From NCBI RefSeq assembly GCF_037038585.1, contig NC_092520.1, positions 122,420,001 through 122,484,000 of the forward strand: DNA of 64,000 bases. The letters are read 5' to 3'. The stretch is from Patagioenas fasciata (Eukaryota > Chordata > Aves > Columbiformes > Columbidae). Numbering within the stretch: position 1 is the stretch's first letter; each line of letters starts with the position of its first letter. Shown here in pieces: positions 1-12,900 of the stretch. Under the pieces are notes generated by a model. That model did no database searches. It was not told where the DNA came from and saw only the letters and a list, made by a program, of their open reading frames with translations. The position numbers were made by a program, and so were the translations under genes.

Positions 1-775
1 CTGTTAATTTCTACCTATTGTCACTGAGGAGCTGTAACTGTTGAGGGTTTTCTTAAAGATGATTCTCAAATATTTTAGGTTTTTTAGTCCTTTGTCCCTG
101 CTCATTATCTATTTAGATGTCTCCTTTGCAGTGCATTCTTAATATTAAAATTCTTTAGGACATCCTTGTCCTTACCACTTTTTAGTGCTGTTAGTTCACT
201 CTACAAAGTAGCAGATGAAGGGGAAGAAAAAAAAAAACAAAGGTCAGCACAATAATATATGTGGGTCACCATACATAATTTAGAGAATAGCTTGCAAATA
301 TGTACCAAGGCACAGATGTTCAAGATGTGCTGGCAGCACATACATCTAAGGGTGCATGAGGGCATTAAGAGACTTTTAGCTATTATTATCAGGTTCTAGC
401 TATTTAAAATCTAAAAGAGCATGGATTTTTTTGGAATTACATGTTAAATGCAACTGAATGGGGTGTTCAGCACAACTTAAAGATTGCTACAATGAGAAAG
501 CAGCTCTGTTGCCCTCTCTGGGCTACAGAGACCAGGGCTCATGGGACACAGCTATTTACTCTATAGTTGATTAGTAAGATGATGACCGCTGTTGGTTTTG
601 AAGTTCTGAGAGAGAATACATTTGGAAAAAAATAGATGTTGCAAGTGTTCTCTTACTATTACATGATGCTGGGGCTGCAAGTGAAGATTTTAATAGTGAG
701 AACAGTGCTGGTCTACAAAAATATTTATAGGGAGTGTCTGGTCTTCACACGTTGTGTGGGTCACTCTTTTCACAG
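1..775 (+). other. CD96 intron (incomplete at window edge)
   Basis: AT-rich sequence upstream of the first visible CD96 exon. It holds no open frame continuous with CD96 (a TAG sits at 728-730), no recognisable repeat and no promoter-like island. The first exons must lie before base 1. Confidence 0.6.
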
Positions 776-998
776 GAGGAAAATGGCAGGAAAGAGGAAC
801 TTGTGACTAAGGAGCCCTCCTGCCCTGCAGTATACAGGAACAGCAGTGTGCCATACGAGCAAAGAATCTGCCTGGGTTTGAATAATGCTCTAAAGATTTT
901 CCCCACCAAAATCATGGATGATGGCAGGGTGTTTTCCTGCCACGTGATGTACCACCCAGAGAGAGTCCGGAAGAGCAGCACCACCGTGAGAGTATTTG
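776..998 (+). CDS. CD96: CD96 exon: C-terminal half of Ig domain 2
   Basis: The acceptor follows a pyrimidine stretch ending TCACTCTTTTCACAG, and the donor is TTTG|GTAAGG. The exon enters in phase 0 and leaves in phase 1, giving 74 codons plus one base. The translation contains [17 protein letters not shown] and the Ig F-strand signature [14 protein letters not shown], so this is the back half of an Ig domain whose front half is on an upstream exon outside the window. A second possible acceptor, TATTTATAG at 730, also gives phase 0 and would add 15 residues, but its polypyrimidine tract is poor. I therefore prefer 776. Confidence 0.8.
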
Positions 999-3900
999 GT
1001 AAGGGGCTTATGTCAACTGCCCGCTTACTTGCACTTGGGAAGGTAACACTCCTGTCTGGTTCTGAAGGCAACAGCTTTTGAAATACACTGGGTTTTTGGT
1101 ATGTATATATGTACATTGGGTTTTTTTCAGCTGCAATGAGTTAAAATGTTAGTAAATAACCACATACTTTTTAGGAAGAATTTGAGGCCATTCTTTCAAT
1201 TTCTGACATCAAAAATAGTAAATCCATTACACACATATCAACACCACTGGCATGCACATTACCACTATCTCACCCTGATGTGTAAGCGTATGTTGGCACT
1301 TTGCAGGCTACAGTTAAGCACCTTGGTGATCAAGATCTCTATGCCCCAGTTACAAAATTACTGTGCTGTTTGTGTTTAGGAAATCATGGCCAAAATCTAG
1401 CAAGATAAAGCAGTTTGGAACTAGTGCTGTAAAGTCACATACTCAAAGGCATGTGATGTTTGCTGCCAAACGCTCTGGTTCTGAAAATGAGGTCCTGCCT
1501 AATGGTCTCAAACTATACAGGAGTGGCAGGGCCCATCTGATTCAAACACGTGAACTGGCATTTCATGCTGGAAGCCTTCTGCCTCTTTAGTTATTTGCTC
1601 CATTCCCTCTCTAGCGGCTTAGGAACCACTGTACAGCCACCAAGGTACAACCAAGTCAGAGCAGCGCTGCCCATGGGAAACTGGGCTATATTTTCTGTTT
1701 GTATAGCAATGAGTCTGGAAAGCATATTTCCAATGTTCCTAAAATGAATGGGTGCTAAACAGTGGGTGTCAAGAATCCTTTAGAATCCTTTGACTGTAGC
1801 TGTTTGCCCAAGGAAGCCTGTGACTTGGAGATGGCATGGATATGCAAGGCTGATGCTCTGAATGCAAAGAAAAATCCAACAGAGAGCAGAGAAAAAAAAA
1901 AAAAAAAGAGGCAAAACCTGTATCTGGGGTCTGTTGATCTCTGACACAAGAGAAATAAAAATAGACATTAGTAATCCGAAATTTCCTCTTGCGTCTGCAT
2001 GATTCAGACATGGACTTACTTTTAAAAATCAACATTTATTAAATAGCTACAGCGTTGCCTGGGTAATCATTCAAGTATACTAACATACTTGAACTCTCTC
2101 TTCCATCCATCTCTGCTGATGCTCTTGCCTTGGTTTGTGTACCTGTTAGCTTAAAAGATTTCTTTATTTGGCTTATTCTCTGAACTACTGCATCACGTGC
2201 AGTCCCCTGTGCATGCACACGCATCAGCAGATTAGCACAATGGGAGAGAGGTGAACAAGAGAAAGCAACCGTGAGCCTTGGTGGTGAACAGCCTGTGATG
2301 CTCCCAGTAAGTGCTGGCCGGTTTTGGATTGGAGTGCTGTGCCATCAGCCTCTTTCGCTGGTGTCCTGAAGGCAGGGTTAGGTGGAGGGGTTCCCAGAGA
2401 GATGGTTTGTGGTGGGTGCTGAGGAAGGTCTCTCAGACCTCAGGCCAATAGAGTCCAGATCTTTGAGGAAGTGCATTTTTGTGCTTTTAGCCATTTCGCA
2501 TCTGATATTTTTCAGGTAAAATAACTACTTTGGATGCAGTCTCACTCTTTTCCATTACCATTTGCTGAGGTCAGGCTGCTTACAACTGCATCATACCAGC
2601 TCTTCTCCATTTGCCTCACTTGTGCTGCAGTGGGAGAGCAGCATCTGAGAGCAGATGGTCCAGAGCTGCCCCTGCCCCAGCCCACAGGCCCCTGTCCTGG
2701 CAGAGCAGGAACGGGCAGAGAACAGGCAAAGACAGTGGCCACAATAACCCACAAAGCTCCAGTTGACATTTGAGCATAGACAAACAGCCACTTCTGATAA
2801 CAGCACCTCTCTTGTTCCTTGTGCCAAAGCTGATCAGGGAGTGAAGAAATGAATGGTTATGTCCTAGCAGGTAGAACCAGCCTCAAATGGCCAGGGTGGG
2901 ATCTAAAGCGTAATAGTAAGTGCATACAATGTTAATAGCACATTATACTGGTTATATTTGCTGTCATGGACATTAGAAAGGACATAGCTAGAGGACCAAG
3001 GCCAACTGAGACCTGGGGAGATTTTCTCATCTCAGCAAGCCAGCACTCCCCCATCACCCAAACACTCACGCAACCAAACCCCACAGGCTGAGGGGCACGG
3101 AAGAAGGGCAGAGACAATGGGTAGCCGGTGTACCACGGTGCTGTAATAGGCAGGAGGAGGAGTGGAAGGTACTGTCACCTGGGGAAAGCTCCTTGTCCAC
3201 ATTCCCTCTGAAAAATGCTTCGAGGCTAAACACACCATAGACAGTGCAAGTCTGAGGGGCAGCAGTGGCACTTCCCACAGATGCTTGAGGTGGCCTGAGT
3301 ACAACTGAGAGCTGGGCAGGAGAGGATGGGGAAGGCACGAACAAGTTTCTCAAGCTGGCAGTCTTGATAGGTTGAGTAAAAACAGACATTCAGTCTAGAG
3401 AGCTTTTTTTAAGAGGGTGCTTTTGGACTGAAATGCTTAAAAAATATTTCTTTTCTAGAACAGAATTCTTTTAGAGACAAGTTTCTGAGAAAATGTATGG
3501 CCTTTTCATGTCTAACTTTGCCAAATATTGATTTCTCCTTTTTGTGAGAGTAAAAGCTTAGCAGCAGAAACTGCTATACTAAATATTGAATTTCTGCTAG
3601 ACCCAAAACATTGGTAAATATCCTAGCAAGACAAATGAATGTCAAACTGTTAACAGGGGCTGAGATGTTAAATGGAAAATATCTATTAGATCGTTCAGAG
3701 CTGTGCTTGAGAGCTGCCTGCCAGAATAGTTACCCAACAAACATGCCTTCTGAGAAGCAGACAAAGGCATCCAAGACAGACGTGGAAAAGCATATATGTT
3801 CTCGCAAAAAAAAAAAAAGAAAAGGAGCAGGTACTAGACTAGATACAGATACTAGGTTAGATGTTATTCAGCCTCCCAGCCAACTTTTAGCTGAGATTAG

Positions 3901-6900
3901 AACATCCAGTTTATCAGACTTTTTCTTACGTCTGAAAAAGTATGGTTGTATTCTGCCAGCCCCACTACCATCTGTACAGTTTTGGCAAGGCAGAAACAAG
4001 GATGAAATCTGAAGACATTAATTTTCTGATAGAAAGAATTCCCCCCCCGCCCCCCCAAAAATATAAATTCCACCTAAAAAGGTAGCCTAAGTCCAGAAAA
4101 ACATAAGGTCATGATATTTAAATGTAGGTTACTCCCGAGCATAATCTTCCAGGAAAACTATGCAGAAAATTTGAGATTAAAAAAAAAGGCAGGAGAGTCC
4201 TTGGTGGATTCACTGTATAAAACAACAGGGAAACCTGAGCAGTTCAGCTCAGAGGGGAATGTAATGAACTGAGGCAAACCCACATCAATTGACAGTGTTA
4301 GGAGAAAAAAAAAAAGAAAAAGAATTCTTAATGGTAGAGATTAAGTGAGGTTTAGGTTAGAAAGGAAGAACTACATATCTCCTAAGCAATCCAGGGGCTG
4401 CACTTGTTTCCGGTCCAGTTTTAAGGCTCAGAAATGTCCAGAAGCACAATTTATCCAAGGCTTTTGAGACTTGCTATATGTTAGCACAGTTTAAACAGTC
4501 CTCACTTAATAAATCAGTTAATATTTCTGCAAATCAGTGATCCCAATGGCTAATTCAGAAATGCCAACTTGGAGAGGCCTATGGTACCTGACATCTTTTA
4601 CCTATACAGTCAGATGCACCTAGAACCAAAATGCTGCTAAAACAAAAGAAAACTCTTTTTCAATTTCTTGTGGATGTGTCCATCAGAGATGCACTGCTGT
4701 GACATGAAGGTGAGCTCTGGGCTTCCTGGCAAGGCAGGAAGTGTCTGTGGTGTGAGTCTGTCACACATCTGCCCAGGCGACAGCATGTGGAAAGCTGGTA
4801 CCAAGGTCAGACAACGTCTTTGGGGATGGCTAAAGCCTTTACAGATGACTTTGGCGAACACCTGGAGAAACCTATAACTGGGGAGTGTTTTGCTTCAGCA
4901 GGCCAGGCAAGGGTGGCTTTGCTGCCCGAGCTGTGACTGCAGAATGGTTTGAGCTCGTTTCTCCAGCAAAGCCACCTGAGAGTTAGTTTAGATAGGCAGT
5001 GAAATACGTTGCGGATCTTGTGGTAGCAGCTGCTGATACATGCTTGTAAACCACTTCCTTGACCTCAAATCGGAGCTGTGCAAGTTTCTATCTTGTTAGG
5101 TGCGTAGGTAGATGCACAATTTAGCTTCCACTCTTTTTATGAAACAAGGCTGTTAAGTCTTGTTAGAAGTTGTTACTGTGACCTTTTGGTATCCATTACA
5201 CTAACACATTTCTGTTTGCTTTCCAGCCTACCCTGAGATCTCTGTTAGCCTGCAGGAGGGCTCAGCTGGCACCTCACAAAAGGTGAGCAATTTTGGAGCA
5301 AAGAGTAATGCCTGTGACTGCCATCATGCCATCCCAGCAGGGCCAAGCAGGCTAAGCTGAATCAGCTATAGGTGAGACCTCCAAACTGACCGAGCTTACA
5401 GGGTGACAAGCGAGTCAATGACTTAATGTCAGACATCCATGCCCTTTCTTCTGAGAGATTCCCACCTCCACAGCAATGAACTGCTTCAGTGAGTACAAAC
5501 TGGAACTAGCTAAGGGCTTCTCCATGGTGTGGACAGAATCTGGCTTTGCTCTAGCCCTAGGGAAGTCTCCAGGACAGGGTTGAGTGGGTGTGAGAAGTCG
5601 GTGGTGTTGCAGTGGGCTGCAATGCTCTCTTTCCCTCCCCATTTGCTGGCTACCGCCCAGTAGTCTCAACCTGTCCTCTCCATACTGCTTAAAATCCCCC
5701 TCTGAAGAAGGCCATCCACTACCTGGGATGCTGCTCCGAGAGGCCAGGCAGTGGCAGCACCCACCTGCCACACAGCCCTCCTGGGGACAGGGAGGAGCAG
5801 GTCCTGCGGGAGTGGTGCGCAGGGCACCAACATGGCCTTGTGTGTCAATGGAAAAGTGACGGTCATGTCAGGCATAATGTGTTGTGCTGCATGCAGAACT
5901 AAACTGGAGCAATCAAATGCAATGGCATGGCTGGATCTAAGTCTGAGGGCCCCTATTTAGGCCTGAATAGTTACGCATGTGGTTTGGGGCCTTTGCCTTT
6001 CATCACATGCTTGGTAATGGCGAAACCTAAAGGTCTGCTGTACCGCACTGGTCATTCTTAGCATAAAATCTATTTGTGGCCCATAAAACTGACTAGCAAA
6101 ACACTGTGACTACTAGCTATGGCACTTTGCTTCCTGTTGCATCCATCCAAGCTGAAGCTTCTGATCCATGAGAAACCCAAATTAAGAAAGTTTTCCTTGG
6201 AAGCAGTGCTTGTAGGCAGGCAGGACCTTGTACTAACCATCTCCACCTGCTTCAGACAAGCCATGAGTCAGTTGGTTCTGCAAAACCCGTATAATCTTTT
6301 TGGTGGCCAATTTCCAGTTGTAGTGTTGTACATTGCAGGCTTTTGTCTGCACCGTCCTGCTGAGCAGGCCAAGGGGTGTTGCTGTCATGGGACCAAGCAG
6401 GTGAAACTCTATCAAGAGCCTTTGCCTCTTCTTCACCTCCAAACCAACACCAACTCCTTTCCTTCTCTTTTCCTCCCTTTTTTTGCAGGGCCTAAATCTA
6501 CTTTGGATGCTAGATTTGTATTTCTTCATAGGATGTATTTATAAAAATATTATGAACTAAAAGTGCCTGAAAAATAAGGGATTAATGAAGAGAAGAGAGG
6601 GGAAAGCAATTACACTATGAGTTCAAAGGTTGTTTACCATGACAAGGAAAGCATTTCCTATGTGCAGTTTCAGTCTTCATACTGACTGATTGATTTCTGC
6701 TTGCTGAAATGCATTAATCTTGCTTTCAATGAAATGTGTGAACCACTTTCTTCAAAAGTGGGTGCAAGAGGGTTTGTACTACATCAGTAGCACCTGCTTT
6801 TTTCTTTTTTTTTCTTTGTTTAAATGGACAAGGCAATTTCTCCTAGTGCTATAAGCAGCTAAGTAAACATAACTGGGAATATCCAGGCAGTGTGAGGATG

Positions 6901-9900
6901 AGATGTCCCACCCTGCTAGTGCCCAGCCGTTTTATCCAGCCTTGATTTAGAGGTCTTTCCCATCTGTTACTTGATGGAAAATCAAATTGAGTACAGAGTT
7001 TTTTTGAGCAACTTGCATACAGCCAGGACTACTGAATCTAAAGCATGCAATTCTTTGTGACTTCTCGAAACCTATTACACATCATGCCCTCTACAAGGGT
7101 GTCTAATTTTGTATATTCAACATAGCATTGTGCTAGGCAGTCATTTTCATGGGTTTTGTCTCTATCTGCCAAATGAAGAAAGGATTTATACAGCAATCAG
7201 GAGGCATCTCGTTCTGCCCTCACACACAGCGTGCCCATTGCTGATTCCACTGTTTCTCCATGTGGGTGTTTGTCATCAAGGTGCTGGGCTGGGGGCAGGA
7301 GGGTGGAGGGTCCCTCTATATCTCTCCAGACATAGCACAGGGCTGGAGGGTGTTGGAGGCCTGTCACACCCCAACCTGGCCCAGGGTGATGAGGATGTCC
7401 CTGGACTCTCATTCAATGGTGTCAGCAACTGGGAAAACAGGATAGAAAGAAATGCAATGAAGAGGAAGCAAGTGCTTCCTTCCCAAGCAGGATGGTGAGC
7501 GAATAAGCTCGGTTTGTAAGGGATTTTGGAAGCCGGCAGCTGGGTGAGAAATGCCAGAGGCTAACGACTGACTTTTGCTGCCCACAGCCAAACATGAGCT
7601 GCGTGGTGAGGAAGGCATTTCCCAAGCCAAGCCTTGTGTGGTACGTGGACAGAGTGAGCCTCATGGAGCAGACTGGAGGTAAAGTGACCTGTCCATAGGG
7701 CAATGTTGCAGCTGTGGAAGTGGTTCCAAAGAAAAGTGATAGTTGCTTGTCTGCTCCTGCTGCAGGGAACCTGTAGGTGGCTGTCAGGGTGAAGGGGAGG
7801 ATAAGACCTCAAAGGAAACAGCTGGCAAACAGCTGTGGTCATCACTCCCTGCAATTGCCAGGGATGGGAACAGCAGCTTGGCATAACTGCACTGCTCTTG
7901 CCAAATCTTTGATAGTGTCTCAGGAAAGAAACCTGCTGCTGTATGAGCTTGCCTTTCAGTATCACTATTTTGCACAGCTCTGATTTATAGTATAGAGCAT
8001 AATAAGAGGGTCTTGCAGCTTTTCTTTGTTTTCTTTCCCCAAGAAATTTCTGTTGAACAAGAAGACTCACAAGACAGTGAAGGTTTCTATCAGCTGAGAT
8101 CAACACTGATATTGCAAGAGACCCACCAGGCACATAAGACATTCTCATGTGCATGTCTGTTTTCCTTCCTCGGGAATGAAAAATTGAATATTTCATCAGA
8201 AGAAATATTTGTTTCATTCGGTATGTTTTTCATAGACAGGACATATCTGAAACATAAAATACCAAGAACACCAAACGTGTATTTTCCATTTTTTAAAATA
8301 CTGAAGAAATGCCAAGTATATGCAGGGGTTATTGTACAAGTTTGTCATATAGCTTCAACTTTGTGGTTTCTTAGCTCAAGTCTCTGCTCAAGTCTCTAAA
8401 TGAGCTAAGAAACTCCTGCACAAACATAAGATGCTTGCTATCTGTTAGGGAGCACCTTGCTGCACTTCCCATACCCAAAAATACACTAGCTTAGCCACAC
8501 AGCACCAGTAAGACTTCATAAATCGTGTGTTTCTCACTGAGCACTCCTGGTAGAAAGTCTGCATATGCAATGCAGCTTTCTGGAAAATCAAACCCTTGGA
8601 GTCAGGGCTATGTTGCACATTATCAATGAAACCTGCAAAAGGCCCCTAAACCATTTTGGGCAATAGAGAACCTCCTCCATAACCTGTACTATAAGAATTA
8701 CCTACGAGATTAGGGAACTGTGGGGAAATATGGTCTCAAGCAGTTGCTGAAAGCCAGAGACGTGGCAGTCCAAAGGTTTATGGCATTCCTGAGGATGGAG
8801 GTTGGCCAGCAAGAAGGGCTAATTTCATTTAGCACCCTCTTGTGCATGCCTAGCCTTCAGGCGCAGATGCACAATTACACTTGTTCGGTTGGGTTTTTTT
8901 ACTATGTGTGCTCCTTGCTGCACAGATAGTACAAATGAACTGCTGGACCCTTAGGTGACCTGCTTGCAGCTCAGCTGTGTTCACCTCTGTCTCTGGATAT
9001 GCTTATTGGTATGTTTTTCCACAAAGAAAGATTGCATTAAAAACCAGAGCTTATTCCCCTGGAAATACAGCTTCAGAGGAAAGACAGATAAATAATCATT
9101 TTTCTCCAAAATGACTCATTTCACACAATTTGCAGTTTTGTAGAAATGTGTTCAAATCAGAGAGATGTCAATTAAAGAAGTCTACATTCTTGCCTGCAGG
9201 CTATACTAGCACTAAGATAGATCCAGATAGATCTGTATAAAAATGTTAATGTATTTAGATGTGACAGAAAGGAAGAATTACATTAATTCTCAACTATATT
9301 CTGTAAAGGTGCCATACTAATGCACAGCATGACACAACCCCCAAAATAAATTTTCAGCCTTTATAACAAAAGCCTAACTACTTTTAAGAACTCCTTTCAT
9401 TATTTTTTTTTTTCTCCACAGACAATAAGTCTAATGAAGCCTCATCCCAAGCTTTTACCACCGTGGCTTCAGAAGGTAGGATAAATTAGAACACAAAATA
9501 ACGGGTTATGTTAGAGGTGTGGCTACAAATTCCTAATGCTGTTGGAGAAATGGTTTTGCAAACGTGGATGGGTATTAAGGTACCCCTTTCTGCAGCTATG
9601 ACTTCAAAGAAATTACAATAAGCAGATATTTTAGTGATGTAATCTATCATAATTAAGCCCAAGCATAATTAAACTCCAGCCTTGAGGGGCACTTAAAGTT
9701 ATTTCTGATTCTTCAGCTGGCATTTGAATATAGCTCTTTCAGCATCAAACTGATAATTAAAAATAACAGCCCTACTAATGATTCTACCTTCTGCTTAAAC
9801 ATACAGCCAAGATCCTCGACGCTTTTGCCTAATTAAAGAACTGAAAGTGATATTTCTTAATTTGTGTAAATTTGGTAAATCTGCTCTCTGCCCCTGCAAG

Positions 9901-12900
9901 TTTGTCTTATTATCAGCTTATTGCAGACAGACAAATTGTTCCCTCTGCACCTCAGCTGAAGCCTTTTGGAGACGCACCTCCTGCAGTTGTTTGCTCTGCT
10001 CTGCACAGGGGGCAGCTGCGTTCTAGCGCTGCGTTACATGAATGCATCTGAGAAACGCTGTAGACAAGCAGCATGGAAAGAAGTCTGGTTTTCTATATGA
10101 GCTTACTTCTGTGAGTGCAGGTTATGGCAAGACCTGGGGGTTTGGGCAATACCCTGCTGGGCACCAGAAAGCCGTTCCAGGTACTGGGTGTCACAGAGAG
10201 AGAGGAATTTTTCTTTCGCTGGCTTCTGCAAGATGATGTCCCAAAGCAGCCCCTGCAGCTTGTGTCAGGTCACCACTCTGCTTCACCTTGAACACTCTGT
10301 AGTGACATACTGGCATAATGGGATCTGGGCACACCTCGAGGTGCCCCACTACTCCTGGTTTTAGACCCGTTGCATCTTTGATAAGGGATTCTCTTGAGGA
10401 GCTATCTCCTACAGAATTCTTGTTAATACAAGATATGCTACGATGCAATGCAAATGGAAGAGCAATGCTCAAAACAGTCAAAGGAGGTACAAATGGTTGC
10501 AAAAGAAAGCAGCTGGGAAGCTGATGATTATGCTGACATATGGTCTGCAGAGGGTCACTCCCCGTCCAACACCCTCCCAACATGCCTGACCACTCAGAGG
10601 TAATTGGCCTGCTTTCCCAGAGGTTTTTCTAATAAGACATGTGCACTTTCATGGTTCAACTCCCTCATGGTACCCTTTGGGGACATTAAATCCTTCCTCC
10701 TAATCTACTCAGGAGATACTTTGCCTGAACCCTCGTGAAAAAATAAATAAATAAAAATGAGACAACTCTCTTACCCAGAATGTGTAATACTGCTCAGGCA
10801 GGACAGTGTTTCTTATGTGCTTTGCTGGCTGGATAACAGTCCTTTAATTACAAGGAATTCTCTCCCCTTTCTCTCCCCTCCTTTGAGGACTCAGCTTGCA
10901 CTTTTCTGTGCAAAGTGTCCCTGAAATTTCCTGTCAGGGTTGCAGTCTCTGAAATGTCTCGTGGATGGAACTATGCAGGTGCCACCACCAAGTCATGTGT
11001 GTTATTTCAACCTGCATGCCAATAAGGTGCCTATGTATAGGATAAAACCGTGTAATTCATTTCTGCTTTTGGAGCTGAGGTGCAGACTGGAGGTGCCCGA
11101 GGCTTCAAACCTTTTTCCCCCAAACCTTTGTCTCCCTAGGGATTTCACAGGACATTTACCTCAGGTACTTCTTGTTTCTATTTGGATCACTTGGTTGGGT
11201 TTTGCATTGAAAGATTATTTGGAAATTAAGCGTGATGCACTCTTACTCTTGAACCCTTGAATGACCCACTTTTCTAAAGCAAAATAAACACCTTTCTCAA
11301 AGTGTTTGCTTTGATTTGTCGTAGGCCTTGGAAATTCAGCACTTCCATCAGCTGTCATTACTACCTCAGGTAACAGGGAAAAAAGAGCCTTCTTTATTAC
11401 TCTATCAATAGATGTATGATCTCTGCTTGACCTGTGCTTAAATGTCATGTACACAGAGCCAGAGGCGTGCTGGGGAAAGGTCAGCGTGCTCTGGTATGGA
11501 TGGAACTTGTGTGCTGCTGGACAGGAATTTGCAAGCTACGGAGTTACACACGAAGAGATCTGACACAAACCTTGCTAAAACTGTCATATTAGGACAGCAT
11601 GTAAAATGCATGCTGAATATCACATACTATTCTTATGTCTTTTTATAAAATGGAATTAAAACCCCTACACAACTATGAATAAATTTGTCCTATTATGACA
11701 AATTATGAGAAGTCCATGTGGCAGAAAAGTTAAAACCATCACTTTTCCTTGGCCCAATATTAGCACATCATTCCCATTCATTAGTGGCATAAGATAAATA
11801 ACACTGTTTACCAGAGCACACATATGGGTAACCACATAAAACTATCTTAAACAATTGAGAGGAAAATCTGCAAGAGTAGGTGATCTCCTGGGCTTATATG
11901 GCTGCTGTGTGTTGTCAGAACCATTTCTAGCAAGGCCCTGGATAGGCAGGGGATCACCACCATCCCACCATCAAGTGCATAATCCACCCCATAGCAGTTA
12001 AATTGAACCCTGTGTATAAAAATGTAAATAAATAACACACACAGCTAACCTATATGAAAGTCTCTGCATTGATAAAGTCAGCTGTCTCTGATTGCCCCTT
12101 GAATTTTTGGGATGTTGTCTGAACATTTAACTGTAACTATGATAACAGAATTCCTGCCATGGAGTCTATGTTTAATCAACAGTTACTGCAAGCTCTTTGA
12201 TCTGGGTTGTTTTATGATCTATTAATATTATTTTTAAAAGGCCTTATTGACTAAATGTGAGACTGTGTAATCTGTTCGTCTTTAGAGCATCACTTGACAT
12301 CTTTGACCTCTCTGGATTTCACAAGTCAGGCAAGCTGGGCCTCTATTTCCACAACACAAGGTAATAAATATTTTCTGTATTACTTCAGGAGTGTAAGAGA
12401 AAGTTACATAAACACAATAACCATCTTGCATTTTTTGTAGCAAACAATTTAATGTCTATTGAAGCTCTTTTCTGAGTGCATTGTACACTAGGAAGTCCAC
12501 AGTTCAAAAATCAATGCATGAGAAAATGATCTTAATTTCTTTTTCTTCTAATGCTCCATTCAGGATATGTGCAGTGATTTCAACAAGTGAATAGACATAG
12601 TGTATATATTTTTACAATACATATTCCTTGTATATCTTTAATTAAATATCATACAAAAATAGAATTACATTAGAGCTAGAAAAAGTGCAACCCAGACATC
12701 TGAGCACAGGAGTACAAATACAAAGCACCCATAAACATAATATTTACAGCAGGTGACTCAGCTCAGTGATTTGTTCTCTGGGCTGGTGACATCAAGGCCA
12801 GGGAAGGTCAGGCTGACTCACTTGAAAGGATTTAACGTCACCCCTCCCTAGGAAGAGGTTCATGCACCTTGAGGCAGGCAGCAGCCTGAATGGAGAGCAG

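Larger units (their letters stand above)
7679..11324 (+). other. CD96 introns flanking the Ig3 end and first stalk exon
   Basis: Non-coding sequence apart from exons 8044-8220 and 9422-9475. The three introns (365 bp, 1.2 kb and 1.8 kb) carry no recognisable repeat. A T-run immediately before 9422 is the polypyrimidine tract. Confidence 0.55.

Noticed and set aside
3611-4012. 133-codon + strand open frame with a Lys-rich stretch in a CD96 intron
   Set aside because: The Lys run comes from a poly(A) tract. There is no family resemblance and no splice context.
7561-8217. 218-codon open frame on the minus strand
   Set aside because: It covers two well-supported CD96 exons and the intron between them in the opposite direction. 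It has no recognisable domain and is a shadow of the sense gene.
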